Source: Paenibacillus timonensis
GTDB lineage: Bacteria; Bacillota; Bacilli; Paenibacillales; Paenibacillaceae
Assembly: GCF_009725205.1 (NCBI RefSeq)
Contig: NZ_WNZY01000015.1
Location: forward strand, 1-64,000
DNA length: 64,000 nt
Direction of reading: 5' to 3'
The notes under the pieces are model-generated. The model was given only the letters and a program-made list of their open reading frames with translations, did not search any database and was not told the origin of the DNA. The position numbers and the translations under genes are program-made. Numbering within the stretch: position 1 is the first letter of the stretch; every line of letters begins with the position of its first letter. Shown here one piece after another: positions 17,949-26,611 of the stretch.

Positions 17949-19022
17949 TTACGACACCTTCTCTTTCTTGCGCTTCAGGTAAAACGGCTTCAGTACGATT
18001 CTTACGATGCCCTGAGCGGCAATGAAGAATATGATCGAGCCAATCACGATCTTGATCAACTCCGGAGGTACCCCGGCACTAAAGCTCATCCCGGCCGAGC
18101 CATAGGTCAGCACGCCGTACAGGATCGATCCAAGCACCACACCAAACGGATGGTTCATGCCGAGCAGCGCAACCGCGATGCCGTCAAATCCGTATCCTGG
18201 TGAGGCGGCGAAGACCGATTGATAATGGAATACGCCCAACACCTCGAAGGTGCCGGCCAAGCCGGCAAACACGCCGCTGATGAACATTGCTTTCACGATG
18301 TTGCGGCTGACGTTCATCCCGGCATATTCCGCCGCATTCGGGTTCAAACCGACGGAACGCATTTCGTAACCTTGCTTCGTTTTCCAAAGGTAAACAAAGA
18401 AGAATACCGCCGTCAGAAGGGCGATGATCGTTCCCCAGTGGATCCGGGCATTATTGAATACGTCGTTCAGGAAGGTCATCGAGGCCGATGCGGCGATATC
18501 CTCGGAACGGTTTTGGCCCTTCAACAGGTAGAAATTGCGGATGACGTAATTCGATAAATACAACGCCGTCCAGTTCAGCATGATCGTTGTAATAACTTCA
18601 TTGATGCCCCGTTTGGCTTTCAGGTAACCTGCAATGCCAGCCCAGAGTCCGCCGCCGATCCCCCCAGCAATCACTGCCAGAGGAACCAGGATGCCGGACG
18701 GCAGTCCCGAGAACGACAACGATACCGCCGTTGCCGCCGTCATCCCGATCAAGACCTGGCCGTCTGCACCGATGTTAAACATCCCGGAGCGGAATGCAAA
18801 CGCAACTGCCAAACCGGTAAACATGAGCGGTGTAATTTGCCGGATCGTTTCACCGAAGTCATAGGGATTGCCTACAACCCGCTGCAAAAGTGCGCTATAG
18901 GCGACGATCGGATTGTATCCCCCGATCAGCATAACCACTGCGCCAACCAACAAACCAAGCACGATGGCAACCAGCGGAAGAATGACGCTGTCTAATGTAA
19001 ATATTTTTCGCAATTTATCCAA
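17949..19022 (-). CDS. nupP: Nucleoside ABC importer, permease 1
   Basis: The 357-residue membrane protein is the second permease half of the importer. It carries the signature AFRSGMFNIGADGQVLIG near residue 75 and a strongly hydrophobic N-terminal helix (15-35). It matches YufP/NupP. The start overlaps the end of the ATPase gene by 8 bases, and the other permease follows after one base, so all components are made from one transcript. Confidence 0.88.
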   Translation of the reverse strand: MDKLRKIFTLDSVILPLVAIVLGLLVGAVVMLIGGYNPIVAYSALLQRVVGNPYDFGETIRQITPLMFTGLAVAFAFRSGMFNIGADGQVLIGMTAATAVSLSFSGLPSGILVPLAVIAGGIGGGLWAGIAGYLKAKRGINEVITTIMLNWTALYLSNYVIRNFYLLKGQNRSEDIAASASMTFLNDVFNNARIHWGTIIALLTAVFFFVYLWKTKQGYEMRSVGLNPNAAEYAGMNVSRNIVKAMFISGVFAGLAGTFEVLGVFHYQSVFAASPGYGFDGIAVALLGMNHPFGVVLGSILYGVLTYGSAGMSFSAGVPPELIKIVIGSIIFFIAAQGIVRIVLKPFYLKRKKEKVS

Positions 19023-20553
19023 CGCTTTGACCTCCCCGTTCCAGGCTTCCCGCCATCATTAGGCCAAGCTCTTGATCGTTGGTTTCCTGTGGTAGCACTT
19101 CACCGACGATCCGTCCTTCATAAATGACGGCGATCCGATCGGACACGTTCATAATTTCATCCAGCTCGAAGGAGATCAGCAATACCGCTTTGCCTTGGTC
19201 TCGCTGCGCAATCAGTTGCTTATGAACGAATTCGATAGCCCCAACGTCTAGTCCCCGCGTTGGCTGGGCAGCGATTAACAGATCCGGGTTCTTATCTATT
19301 TCCCGCGCAATAATCGCCTTCTGTTGATTCCCCCCGGACAGCGAACGCGCCTTCGTTTCCACGCTTGGCGTACGCACGTCAAACGCCTCGACTAATTGCT
19401 TGGCATGCTCGTCGATCGCCCGCTGGTTCAACAGGCCGCCCTTGCTGTACGGCGCTTGGTAATACGTCTCCAGCACCATATTCTCGCTAACGGAGAAATC
19501 GAGCACCAAACCATGCTTGTGCCGGTCCTCAGGGATGTGCGACAAACCGCTCTCGATGATCTTTCGCGCCGGCAAATTCGTAATTTCCTTACCTGATAGC
19601 TGGATCGACCCGGATTCGATTTTGCGCAGCCCCGTGATCGCTTCGATCAATTCGCTTTGCCCGTTACCGTCAACCCCGGCGATACCAACGATTTCTCCGG
19701 CACGCACCTCTAGATTGAGTCCGTTCAGCACATGGAGGCCATGCTTGTCCTTGGCTTTCAAATCGCTTAGCTTCAAGACAGGTTGTCCGATTTGAGGTTC
19801 TTGTTTATCCACTTTGAAGGAGACGCCACGGCCAACCATTTTCTCAGCCAGCTCTTGCGGGTTCGTCTGATTCGTCTCTACGGTATCGATCACTTTGCCG
19901 CGGCGAATAATCGTAACTCGATCCGAAATCTCCATGATTTCCTTCAGCTTGTGGGTAATCAAAATGATGGATTTGCCTTCCGCCACCAACCGTCTCATGA
20001 TGGCCATCAGTTCCTCGATTTCTTGAGGCGTGAGCACGGCGGTCGGCTCGTCAAATATAAGGATATCCGCGCCGCGGAACAGAATTTTCATAATCTCGAC
20101 CCGCTGCTGCATCCCGACGGAAATATCGTGGATTTTCGAGTTGGGGTCCACTTGAAGACCATACTGCTCCGACAATTTCGCCACCTGGGCGGACGCCGAT
20201 TTATAGTCGATATTAAGTCCCTTTTTCGGTTCCATGCCAAGAATGATATTCTCGGTAACCGTAAAAGGCTGTACTAGCTTGAAATGCTGGTGAACCATAC
20301 CGATGCCTAGCTTGATTGCCTTGTTCGGATTGTCGATTGTCACCGGTTGGCCGTCCATCTCAATCGAGCCTTCATCCGGCTGATAGAGGCCAAACAAAAT
20401 GTTCATCAACGTTGATTTGCCCGCACCGTTCTCGCCGAGCAGGGCATGAATTTCGCCCTTTCGTAAGGTTAGGCTGATGGAGTCGTTGGCGACTACACCG
20501 GGAAAACGTTTTGTGATTTGCTTCAACTCGACTACGGGAGCTTCAGCGCTCAT
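19015..20553 (-). CDS. nupO: Nucleoside ABC importer, double ATPase
   Basis: This 512-residue cytoplasmic protein holds two ABC domains. The first has Walker A GENGAGKST at 40-48 and Walker B LIFDEPTAVL. The second has a degenerate A-loop GVDGNGQSEL near 280 and signature SGGNQQK, as in the sugar/nucleoside class of fused ATPases. It powers the two permeases encoded downstream (YufO/NupO type). The spacer to the lipoprotein gene holds a hairpin that probably lets the lipoprotein be made in excess. Confidence 0.9.
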   Translation of the reverse strand: MSAEAPVVELKQITKRFPGVVANDSISLTLRKGEIHALLGENGAGKSTLMNILFGLYQPDEGSIEMDGQPVTIDNPNKAIKLGIGMVHQHFKLVQPFTVTENIILGMEPKKGLNIDYKSASAQVAKLSEQYGLQVDPNSKIHDISVGMQQRVEIMKILFRGADILIFDEPTAVLTPQEIEELMAIMRRLVAEGKSIILITHKLKEIMEISDRVTIIRRGKVIDTVETNQTNPQELAEKMVGRGVSFKVDKQEPQIGQPVLKLSDLKAKDKHGLHVLNGLNLEVRAGEIVGIAGVDGNGQSELIEAITGLRKIESGSIQLSGKEITNLPARKIIESGLSHIPEDRHKHGLVLDFSVSENMVLETYYQAPYSKGGLLNQRAIDEHAKQLVEAFDVRTPSVETKARSLSGGNQQKAIIAREIDKNPDLLIAAQPTRGLDVGAIEFVHKQLIAQRDQGKAVLLISFELDEIMNVSDRIAVIYEGRIVGEVLPQETNDQELGLMMAGSLERGGQSVG

Positions 20554-20590
20554 GAAACCACCCTCACCATTATGGGATTAACGCAAGCAA

Positions 20591-20616
20591 CAAGGCCAGT
20601 TGATCCACTGGCCTTG
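20591..20616 (-). other. Intercistronic hairpin after nupN
   Basis: A perfect 10-bp stem CAAGGCCAGT/ACTGGCCTTG with a 6-base loop and no real T run. Such a hairpin after a binding-protein gene usually protects the upstream message or stops part of the transcripts. Confidence 0.65.
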
Positions 20617-20680
20617 CCTGCTTGAATGACTCTATTATATTCTACTGTCCATACGGACGTAAACGTCTCCGCTTGCTTTC

Positions 20681-21769
20681 TTACTCGGCAGGTACTGTAA
20701 CTTCGCCGTTAACGATTTTTTGCTTGAATTCTTCCACTTTGTCCAAGATTTCTTGGCTCACGTTTGGATTCTTTTCAGGCAAGCCTACGCCGTCTTCTTT
20801 CAGCGTCAGGTTTGTTACTTGACCGCCTTTGAACGTACCGTCGATTACTTGTTGAGTTACGTTCTTAACGGCAACGTCAACGCGTTTCATCATCGAAGTC
20901 AATGTCACTTCATCGCCGAATTCAAGCGACTGGTCTTTGTCGACGCCGATAACCCACAATTTGTTAGCGCCGCCGGCTTGGTTGCGCGCAGTTGCTTCGT
21001 TAAATACGCCGTTCCCCGTTTGACCTGCAGCTGGGAAAATGATGTCGGCGCCATCGTTGAACAATTGGCTAGCCAAAGACTTACCAACGTCTGGTTTGTC
21101 ATAAGCACCAGCATAGGTAACCGTAACTTTTGCGTCCGGGTTAACCGCAGCTACGCCTGCTTGGAAACCAACTTCAAAGCGTTTAATAACCGGGCTTTCC
21201 ATCCCACCGATGAAGCCGATTTTATTTGTTTTTGTCGTCAGACCGGCTACCACGCCGACCAAGAAGGAACCTTCATTTTCGGCAAAAGTAACGGACTCTA
21301 CGTTCGGAGCGTCAACAACGTTGTCGATGATCGCCATCTTCACATTCGGATTCGCGTCAGCAACTTGTTTCGTTGCATCGCCCAAGTCGAAACCGATCGA
21401 CCAAGTCAAGTCGTAACCGCCTTGCACAAATTGAGTCAGGTTAGGAACGTAGTCGGAGCTTTGGGAACTTTGCAGATATTTGTTCTGGATCCCTTGTTCC
21501 TTGTTCATGGCTACGAGTGCTTCCCATGCGGATTGGTTGAAGGATTTGTCGTTTACGCCGCCTACGTCGGTTACGAGACCGATCTTAAACTTCGATGCAT
21601 CGGTTGCCGCGTTTCCGCCGTTACCCGCTTGCGTGTTGTCGGCCGTGTTGCCGGCATTTCCGGTATTGGCGTTTCCACCGTTGTTCGCTGCATTGTTGTT
21701 GCCGCATCCCGCCAAAACGAGAGTAAATGCGAGCACCATGAGTAAAGATAGCTTGAAGGCTTTGTTCAT
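20681..21769 (-). CDS. nupN: BMP family nucleoside-binding lipoprotein
   Basis: The 362-residue lipoprotein has a signal peptide with lipobox VLAGC, making Cys22 the lipid-modified residue, then a low-complexity Asn/Gly linker to about residue 58. The binding domain follows (KIGLVTDVGGVNDKSFNQSAWEAL), a clear BMP/PnrA-type start, with GFIGGMESPVIKRFEVGFQAG in the middle. It captures nucleosides outside the cell for the ABC importer. The start follows AAGGGGG. It is the first gene of nupN-nupO-nupP-nupQ. Confidence 0.92.
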   Translation of the reverse strand: MNKAFKLSLLMVLAFTLVLAGCGNNNAANNGGNANTGNAGNTADNTQAGNGGNAATDASKFKIGLVTDVGGVNDKSFNQSAWEALVAMNKEQGIQNKYLQSSQSSDYVPNLTQFVQGGYDLTWSIGFDLGDATKQVADANPNVKMAIIDNVVDAPNVESVTFAENEGSFLVGVVAGLTTKTNKIGFIGGMESPVIKRFEVGFQAGVAAVNPDAKVTVTYAGAYDKPDVGKSLASQLFNDGADIIFPAAGQTGNGVFNEATARNQAGGANKLWVIGVDKDQSLEFGDEVTLTSMMKRVDVAVKNVTQQVIDGTFKGGQVTNLTLKEDGVGLPEKNPNVSQEILDKVEEFKQKIVNGEVTVPAE

Positions 21770-22230
21770 TGCGGTTAATCCCCCTTAATATTTTGTGAGC
21801 CTTGTCTAAGTTGACCACACAGACCGATTATACCTGTAAAATATGCTAAAATCCATACTTTTAATAACCTTGGGTTAAATAATTTTCGTCTTTATTTTGA
21901 ATAAAACGCTTACTTTCGACAAATTTATCATTCAATGTTCGCTTCATGTAAAGTAATTCCGTAAACACTGCTATTCACGAACATTCAAGAGAGACCCCAA
22001 CGAAAATATCGGCATTTTCCCAAGATCACATGGATATCCGGATATGTCGTGCGGCTTAGATATAGCATTCCTAATTTCCCACATTTCCATGCCTCATTAG
22101 CCGAACTTCTGAAAATGTCCAACAGCTCCGTTTGATTCATCCCCACGAATTTCCAGTGAAAATCGATTTTGAAAGCACCTCTGGCCGAATCTGCTGACTT
22201 CGCTTATGTATCCGGGTTACCCCGGCATCC
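21770..22230. other. A/T-rich intergenic region with the nupN promoter
   Basis: A minus-strand TATAAT at 21827-21832 probably drives nupN; its -35 element is weak (near TGGATT), suggesting activator or repressor control. Two partial CodY-like stretches occur (AATTTTC near 21881 and CTTCTGAAAAT near 22099), but neither is a good match. Nothing else is recognisable in this stretch. Confidence 0.45.
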
Positions 22231-22277
22231 CCAAAAAAAGCGCCGTCCCGGAATCAACCGGAAACAGCGCCTTAATC
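22231..22277 (-). terminator. Terminator of infC-rpmI-rplT
   Basis: AAGGCGCTGTTTCCGG pairs with CCGGGACGGCGCTT with one bulge, then a run of seven T on the minus strand. Confidence 0.85.
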
Positions 22278-22285
22278 ATTTGAAC

Positions 22286-22645
22286 TTAAGCGTTGATTTT
22301 TTCTTTAGCTACGGCAGCCAAAGAATTGAAAGCACTCAGATCGTTAACCGCGAGGTCAGCCAGCATTTTGCGGTTGATGTTCACTTCAGCAAGCTTCAGA
22401 CCATGCATCATTTTGCTGTAGGACAAACCGTTCATACGAGCTGCTGCATTGATCCGGACGATCCACAATCTGCGGAAGTCGCGTTTTTTCGTGCGACGAT
22501 CCCGGTATGCGTACAGCAAGGATTTCATTACTTGCTCGTTAGCAGTTTTGAAAATACGGTGTTTCGAACCAAAATAACCTTTAGCCAGCTTCAATACTTT
22601 TTTATGACGACGACGAACGACGAATCCGCCTTTAACTCTTGCCAT
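22286..22645 (-). CDS. rplT: Ribosomal protein L20
   Basis: The 119-residue basic protein binds 23S rRNA early in 50S assembly and represses its own operon. It opens [19 protein letters not shown] and contains [20 protein letters not shown], standard for L20, with the autoregulatory C-terminal domain around 60-119. It is the last gene of infC-rpmI-rplT. Confidence 0.98.
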   Translation of the reverse strand: MARVKGGFVVRRRHKKVLKLAKGYFGSKHRIFKTANEQVMKSLLYAYRDRRTKKRDFRRLWIVRINAAARMNGLSYSKMMHGLKLAEVNINRKMLADLAVNDLSAFNSLAAVAKEKINA

Positions 22646-22688
22646 TTAAAAAACCTCCCAAAAAGTTGTGTTAATTGTTTCTCGGTAA

Positions 22689-22889
22689 TTACTTCAAGTT
22701 TGCCAGTTGTTGCTTCATGCGGCTCACGTCACCTGCGTAAGCAACAGGGCTGTTGGCCAAAACACGTTTTGCACGTTTCGACTTATGGGACAGCAAGTGA
22801 TTGCGGTTCGCTTTGTAGCGTCTTACTTTACCGGATCCGGTAATTTTGAAGCGGCCTTTCAGGCTGCTGTGGGTTTTCATTTTAGGCAT
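22689..22889 (-). CDS. rpmI: Ribosomal protein L35
   Basis: The 66-residue basic protein of the 50S subunit reads MPKMKTHSSLKGRFKITGSG at the start and has the LLSHKSKRAKR segment. Length and position between infC and rplT are those of the standard operon. Confidence 0.98.
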   Translation of the reverse strand: MPKMKTHSSLKGRFKITGSGKVRRYKANRNHLLSHKSKRAKRVLANSPVAYAGDVSRMKQQLANLK

Positions 22890-22976
22890 TGTACTTCCCC
22901 CTCAAAGGATTATGAACGTAAGCTTTCTCTTCCGAGTCATTCCGCAAACGAAACGATCATATATAGAAGCAAACGC

Positions 22977-23489
22977 TTAGTTTTTCGGTGCCAAAATCAT
23001 GATCATGCTGCGCCCTTCCAGCTTCGGAAGGCGTTCAATGGTAGAGATTTCCGCGACCTCTTCTTTGACGCGGTCGAGAATTTTCTTCCCGATGTCGGCG
23101 TGGGTAATTTCCCGTCCGCGGAAGCGAACCGAGCATTTTACCTTGTCGCCTTCTTTCAAAAATTTGATCACATTGCGAAGTTTCGTCTGGTAGTCGTGTT
23201 CCTCGATGTTCGCGCGGAACCATACTTCCTTGATGTCCACAATCTTCTGATTCTTGCGAGCTTCCTTCTCTTTCTTCTGCTGCTCGTAACGGAACTTGCC
23301 ATAGTCCATAATCCGGCATACCGGCGGCTTGGCAGTCGGCGCAACGTTCACCAAATCCAGATTCAGGTCGATCGCCATCTGCAGCGCTTCGCGCAACGGC
23401 GTAATCCCGATTTGTTCACCTTCGGCACCCACCAGACGGACCTCTTTCGCACGAATCTCATCATTGATCAAATGTTCCTTACTGATAAT
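22977..23489 (-). CDS. infC: Translation initiation factor IF-3 (ATT start)
   Basis: The 170-residue factor binds the 30S subunit and checks the start codon. I place the start at an ATT codon 6 bases after GGAGG, giving M-ISKEHLINDEIRAKEVRL. The longer in-frame reading from 23576 runs through the leader terminator and has no support. A rare start codon is a known feature of infC that lets IF-3 limit its own synthesis. The N-terminal (1-75) and C-terminal (85-170) domains and the VCRIMDYGKFRYEQQKKEKE linker are all present. Confidence 0.95.
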   Translation of the reverse strand: MISKEHLINDEIRAKEVRLVGAEGEQIGITPLREALQMAIDLNLDLVNVAPTAKPPVCRIMDYGKFRYEQQKKEKEARKNQKIVDIKEVWFRANIEEHDYQTKLRNVIKFLKEGDKVKCSVRFRGREITHADIGKKILDRVKEEVAEISTIERLPKLEGRSMIMILAPKN

Positions 23490-23700
23490 TCTCCACCTCC
23501 AAATGGTCTTAAGTAATGACTTGGACCGGTACTCACACACATAAAAAGGATGCAGGTCCTCACCCGCATCCCTCATTGATCGTCGTTAGTCTTCATGAAC
23601 ATTCCATTCATAAATCAACGGATCAAGACCAGCCAACACGAACGTCGGTCAGGTGAGAAGCCGGGGCCTCTGCTTGCAATCCAAAAACTTTCTTGCAACC
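23490..23700 (-). ncRNA. L20-type leader of infC-rpmI-rplT
   Basis: The leader runs from the predicted start near 23700 to infC. It ends in an attenuator at 23543-23571 with stem GGATGC/GCATCC followed by TTTTT. In Bacillus, L20 binds such a leader and favours termination when free L20 is in excess. I infer the same here from gene order and the terminator; the L20-binding fold itself was not verified. Confidence 0.75.
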
Positions 23701-23706
23701 TCAAAT

Positions 23707-23735
23707 ACTATATCATGTGCCTTGCGCCAAGTCAA
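23707..23735 (-). promoter_or_regulatory. Promoter of infC-rpmI-rplT
   Basis: On the minus strand TTGACT (23730-23735) and TATAGT (23707-23712) with 17 bases between. The repeat array begins directly upstream of the -35 element. Confidence 0.75.
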
Positions 23736-23740
23736 GGGTT

Positions 23741-24175
23741 TCAAGATTCGACGCCGAGCCCGCTTCGTTAGCTTATACTTCGTGATCTGCCGCCAGGGGT
23801 TTGAGTTACCCTTTCAAATCAAAAGTTAAAAACCGGCTTTTCAGCACCGAGAAGGTTGAATGAAGCAGGGACCGAGTAGCGCAGCGTAGGTGAGCCTACG
23901 TGAGCACACGGAGGGCCCGGCTGAATTCAAGATTCGACGCCGAGCCCGCTTCGTTAGCTTATACTTCGTGATCTGCCGCCAGGGGTTTGACCTACCCTTT
24001 CAAATCAAAAGTTAAAAACCGGCTTTTCAGCACCGAGAAGGTTGGATAAAGCAGGGACCGAGTAGCGCAGCGTAGGTGAGCCTACGTGAGCACACGGAGG
24101 GCCCGGCTGAATTCAAGATTCGACGCCGAGCCCGCTTCGTCAGCTATTGCTTCGTGATCAAAAGCTGGTTTTTAA
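23741..24175 (-). repeat. Interspersed repeat array, copies E and F plus a partial copy
   Basis: A 186-bp period is seen: TCAAGATTCGACGCC recurs at 23741, 23927 and 24113. Copy F (24012-24175) is complete, with ends TTAAAAACCGGCTTTT and AAAAGCTGGTTTTTAA that pair at 15 of 16 positions. These ends differ entirely from those of copies A-D, although the core is the same: hairpin CGTAGG-CTCA-CCTACG, outer pairs GGG.CC/GG.CCC and CCAACCTTCTCGGTGC. Copy E starts at 23826. The array ends 7 bases from the stop of the glycosyltransferase gene and touches the infC promoter. Confidence 0.9.
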
Positions 24176-24181
24176 TTTACC

Positions 24182-25423
24182 TTAACTTACCTTGTTGCTT
24201 TGGACTTCTTCTAGGCGAACAACGCGCGTATGCTGCGTATGACTCCATTGCTTGTTGTTTTGCGTGAAGAACGCGTAGAACGTGATCGGCCACCAGGAAA
24301 TCAAGTAAATCGGGAACAGGATCAGGTAAGCATACACCTTCTTGGACTTTACCTTCTCAAGGAACATCGCCATCAGGAAAATAAAGACATTCGCGACGAT
24401 CGCCACGTAGGACACCCACATCGGCAGGTAGCCGTACAGCGTATCGAAGTGCGGTCCGCGAAGCAGCGATTGGTCAACCCAGATGAATGCCGTCAGCAGG
24501 AACGTCAGCAGCACGATGTATACGTTAGCGCCGTAGAGCGCCATATCCAGCTTCACCATGCTCCGCTCTTTAATACTCTTCCAGAGCAGCGGGAAGAAGT
24601 AACGGCGAGCAACGGTGAAGTGTCCTTGCATCCAGCGAAGGCGCTGGCGAGCCGACGCTTTAAACGTCAACGGCTTCTCGTCAAACAGCTTGGCGTCATA
24701 GTTAAATACCGGGTACACACCGCGTTCGACGCAGCGCATGGTGAACTCCAGGTCTTCGACCAGGCTGGTCGCGCCCCAGCCGATTTCCTTCAGCAGCTCG
24801 GTTTCGAAGCACATCCCCGTGCCCCCGAGGAAATTCGCCATCTTCAGGTTTGTCCGGGACAGCTGCCACAGACGGTTGCAATACCAGTAGGAAATCCCGT
24901 AAGAAGCGGTAATCCAGGAATCTTCCGGATTCTTCGTGTCGATGTAGCCTTGAATCACCCGGGCGCCAGAGCAAAGATCGTTATTCATTTCGCGCAAGAA
25001 ATCCGGATGAGCCAGGTTGTCGGCGTCGAACATGACGACCGCGTCATATTGGCGCGGCATTTTCCACAATTGCTTCAGCATCCATTCGATGGCGTAGCCT
25101 TTCCCGCGCAAATTCGGATTGCTGCGCACGCAAGCGTTCATGCCGTGGCTCCGGACGATGCTCGCGGTATTATCGGTGCAGTTATCGCAAATGACAAACA
25201 CGTCGTATAATTCTTTCGGATAGTTAAGCTGCTTCAAATTCTCCATCAACGCCCCGACTACTCTTTCCTCGTTATGCGCCGCGACCAACACGGCAAAGGA
25301 TTTGCTCGGTGCGTGTTGAACTTTGTTTTTCTTCCTGTACATGCCAAATAAAGCCAAACCAAATTGATACACCCCTACCACTGCAAGCACAACCTGCAGC
25401 GAGATCAAGATGACATCTAACAT
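24182..25423 (-). CDS. Membrane-bound processive glycosyltransferase (GT2)
   Basis: The 413-residue protein has an N-terminal membrane helix (1-30), a cytoplasmic GT2 domain and four C-terminal helices (about 295-395). The catalytic set is complete: DADN at 133-136 (metal/UDP-sugar), GGTGM near 200, EDLEF at 223 (general base) and QRLRW at 260-264, the signature of processive enzymes such as hyaluronan, chitin and poly-N-acetylglucosamine synthases. It therefore probably extends a polysaccharide or glycolipid at the membrane; sugar and product are unknown. It is divergent from the PAP2/glycosyltransferase pair. Confidence 0.85.
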   Translation of the reverse strand: MLDVILISLQVVLAVVGVYQFGLALFGMYRKKNKVQHAPSKSFAVLVAAHNEERVVGALMENLKQLNYPKELYDVFVICDNCTDNTASIVRSHGMNACVRSNPNLRGKGYAIEWMLKQLWKMPRQYDAVVMFDADNLAHPDFLREMNNDLCSGARVIQGYIDTKNPEDSWITASYGISYWYCNRLWQLSRTNLKMANFLGGTGMCFETELLKEIGWGATSLVEDLEFTMRCVERGVYPVFNYDAKLFDEKPLTFKASARQRLRWMQGHFTVARRYFFPLLWKSIKERSMVKLDMALYGANVYIVLLTFLLTAFIWVDQSLLRGPHFDTLYGYLPMWVSYVAIVANVFIFLMAMFLEKVKSKKVYAYLILFPIYLISWWPITFYAFFTQNNKQWSHTQHTRVVRLEEVQSNKVS

Positions 25424-26034
25424 GATTTCTTGCCCCCTTTTTCTCCGAAGATTTGTTTTTTTATTTACTTCGGAGTTTTTTTGTTGTTTATGACCCTTTC
25501 ATTCTTCTTGCGTTTTCTCACTGATACGATTACCGGCTCTTTTTTAAACCATTACGATTTTCCATGAGTTGACTGCTTTTGTCAAAACCACTATGACCCC
25601 GCCGTCGCTCAAATACCTCGAAGTCCGGCAATTTTGACATACGGGACCACCGCATCCTGCTTTCAGGTACGGTTACATCTTATTTTCATCATTTTTGGCA
25701 TTTTTTATTTCTAATTTCTTCTTTTTTTTAACGACCCGGCTGACGACGCATTGGCATTACATCTACATAAACGTGATAACCCAGCAAAAAGTTTACAATT
25801 CTGCACCTTTTTTTTTAAACTTATTTGCTATGATTTGAATCATTGTACAGGGGCAAGGGACGGAAAGTCAAAAAAGAGCACGGCCTGCAACCCAAAAAAC
25901 GTCCTTGAAAAGGCCATGGATTAAAAATATGATAAGTCTAACTTGAAAATGCCATGCTATTTGAAACGGGCAGCCCTTGGACAGGCAGTTCTCGGGCGGT
26001 AAAAATGCGGCCAAACATCGTGCGGAGGGATTTC
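25424..26034. other. A/T-rich divergent intergenic region
   Basis: About 610 bases with several long T tracts. A stem CTCCGAAG/CTTCGGAG (25443-25475) lies in the predicted 5' leader of the leftward glycosyltransferase, close to its ribosome binding site. A possible leftward promoter has TTGACA at 25580-25585 and GAAAAT at 25557-25562, 17 bases apart; the same stretch read rightward offers TTGACT and TATGAC. No convincing small gene was found. Confidence 0.4.
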
Positions 26035-26562
26035 ATGATTCGTTTATTCCATAAGCTTCAACAACTCGACCAGCAGCTCTTTGTAGGGATCAACGGCCGC
26101 TTGCATCGCAGCTTCCTGAATTTTTGGCTGTACCATCTAACCCATTTGGGGGGAGCCTGGTTTACCATTCTCTCATCCTTGTTCATTTGGTTGGCCGCCC
26201 CGCAGCCGTGGAGCCGAATTGGCCTGCAATCCTGCGTTGCGCTTGCAATTAGTCATCTACCGGTAGCGCTGGTGAAAAAGACCTATCCGCGTCTCCGGCC
26301 CTACTTAACGCTGCCAGGCACGAACACTTTCCGAAATCCGCTGACGGACCACTCGTTTCCATCCGGTCATACAACAGCGATTTTTTCCGTCACCGTGCCG
26401 TTTATGGCGGCTGCTCCTGGACTCATATTGGTGCTTTTACCGGTGGCTCTGCTCGTCGCGGTATCGCGTATTTATTTAGGTCTGCATTATCCATCGGACA
26501 CCCTGGCAGGAGCCGTGATTGGCTCCTCCGTAGCGCTCGGAACGGTTGCAATATGGGCTTAA
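26035..26562 (+). CDS. PAP2 family phosphatase
   Basis: The 175-residue membrane protein removes phosphate from a lipid such as phosphatidate or undecaprenyl diphosphate. The three family motifs are intact: K82-x6-RP (KTYPRLRP), PSGH at 109-112 and SR-x5-H-x3-D with His151 and Asp155. About five helices are visible. I start at the ATG that follows GGAGGG at 5 bases; an upstream in-frame ATG at 25954 lacks a site. It lies directly before a diacylglycerol glycosyltransferase-like gene, which suggests that it supplies or recycles lipid substrate. Confidence 0.85.
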   Translation: MIRLFHKLQQLDQQLFVGINGRLHRSFLNFWLYHLTHLGGAWFTILSSLFIWLAAPQPWSRIGLQSCVALAISHLPVALVKKTYPRLRPYLTLPGTNTFRNPLTDHSFPSGHTTAIFSVTVPFMAAAPGLILVLLPVALLVAVSRIYLGLHYPSDTLAGAVIGSSVALGTVAIWA

Positions 26563-26611
26563 AGGGGATATTGTAGACAGTAGGAAAACCTTGCAGGAAA
26601 AGGTGAAACCA

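Noticed and set aside
20720..21745. A 341-codon open frame on the plus strand opposite nupN
   Set aside because: It is the antisense shadow of a clear lipoprotein gene, has no ribosome binding site and no recognisable protein pattern. Similar shadows opposite leuA, ilvC, recQ, gndA and trmB were dropped for the same reason.
21875..22110. CodY-like sites upstream of nupN
   Set aside because: Matches to AATTTTCTGAAAATT are only about 11 of 15 or half-sites and lie away from the likely promoter.
23741..24175. Tandem repeats considered as a CRISPR array
   Set aside because: The period is 186 bp with no short repeat/spacer pattern and no cas genes; it is a tandem copy of the interspersed repeat.
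25443..25483. Stem with T run in the gap before the PAP2 gene as a rightward terminator
   Set aside because: No rightward gene ends there; the 17-base A/T loop and position in a leftward leader make the terminator reading doubtful.
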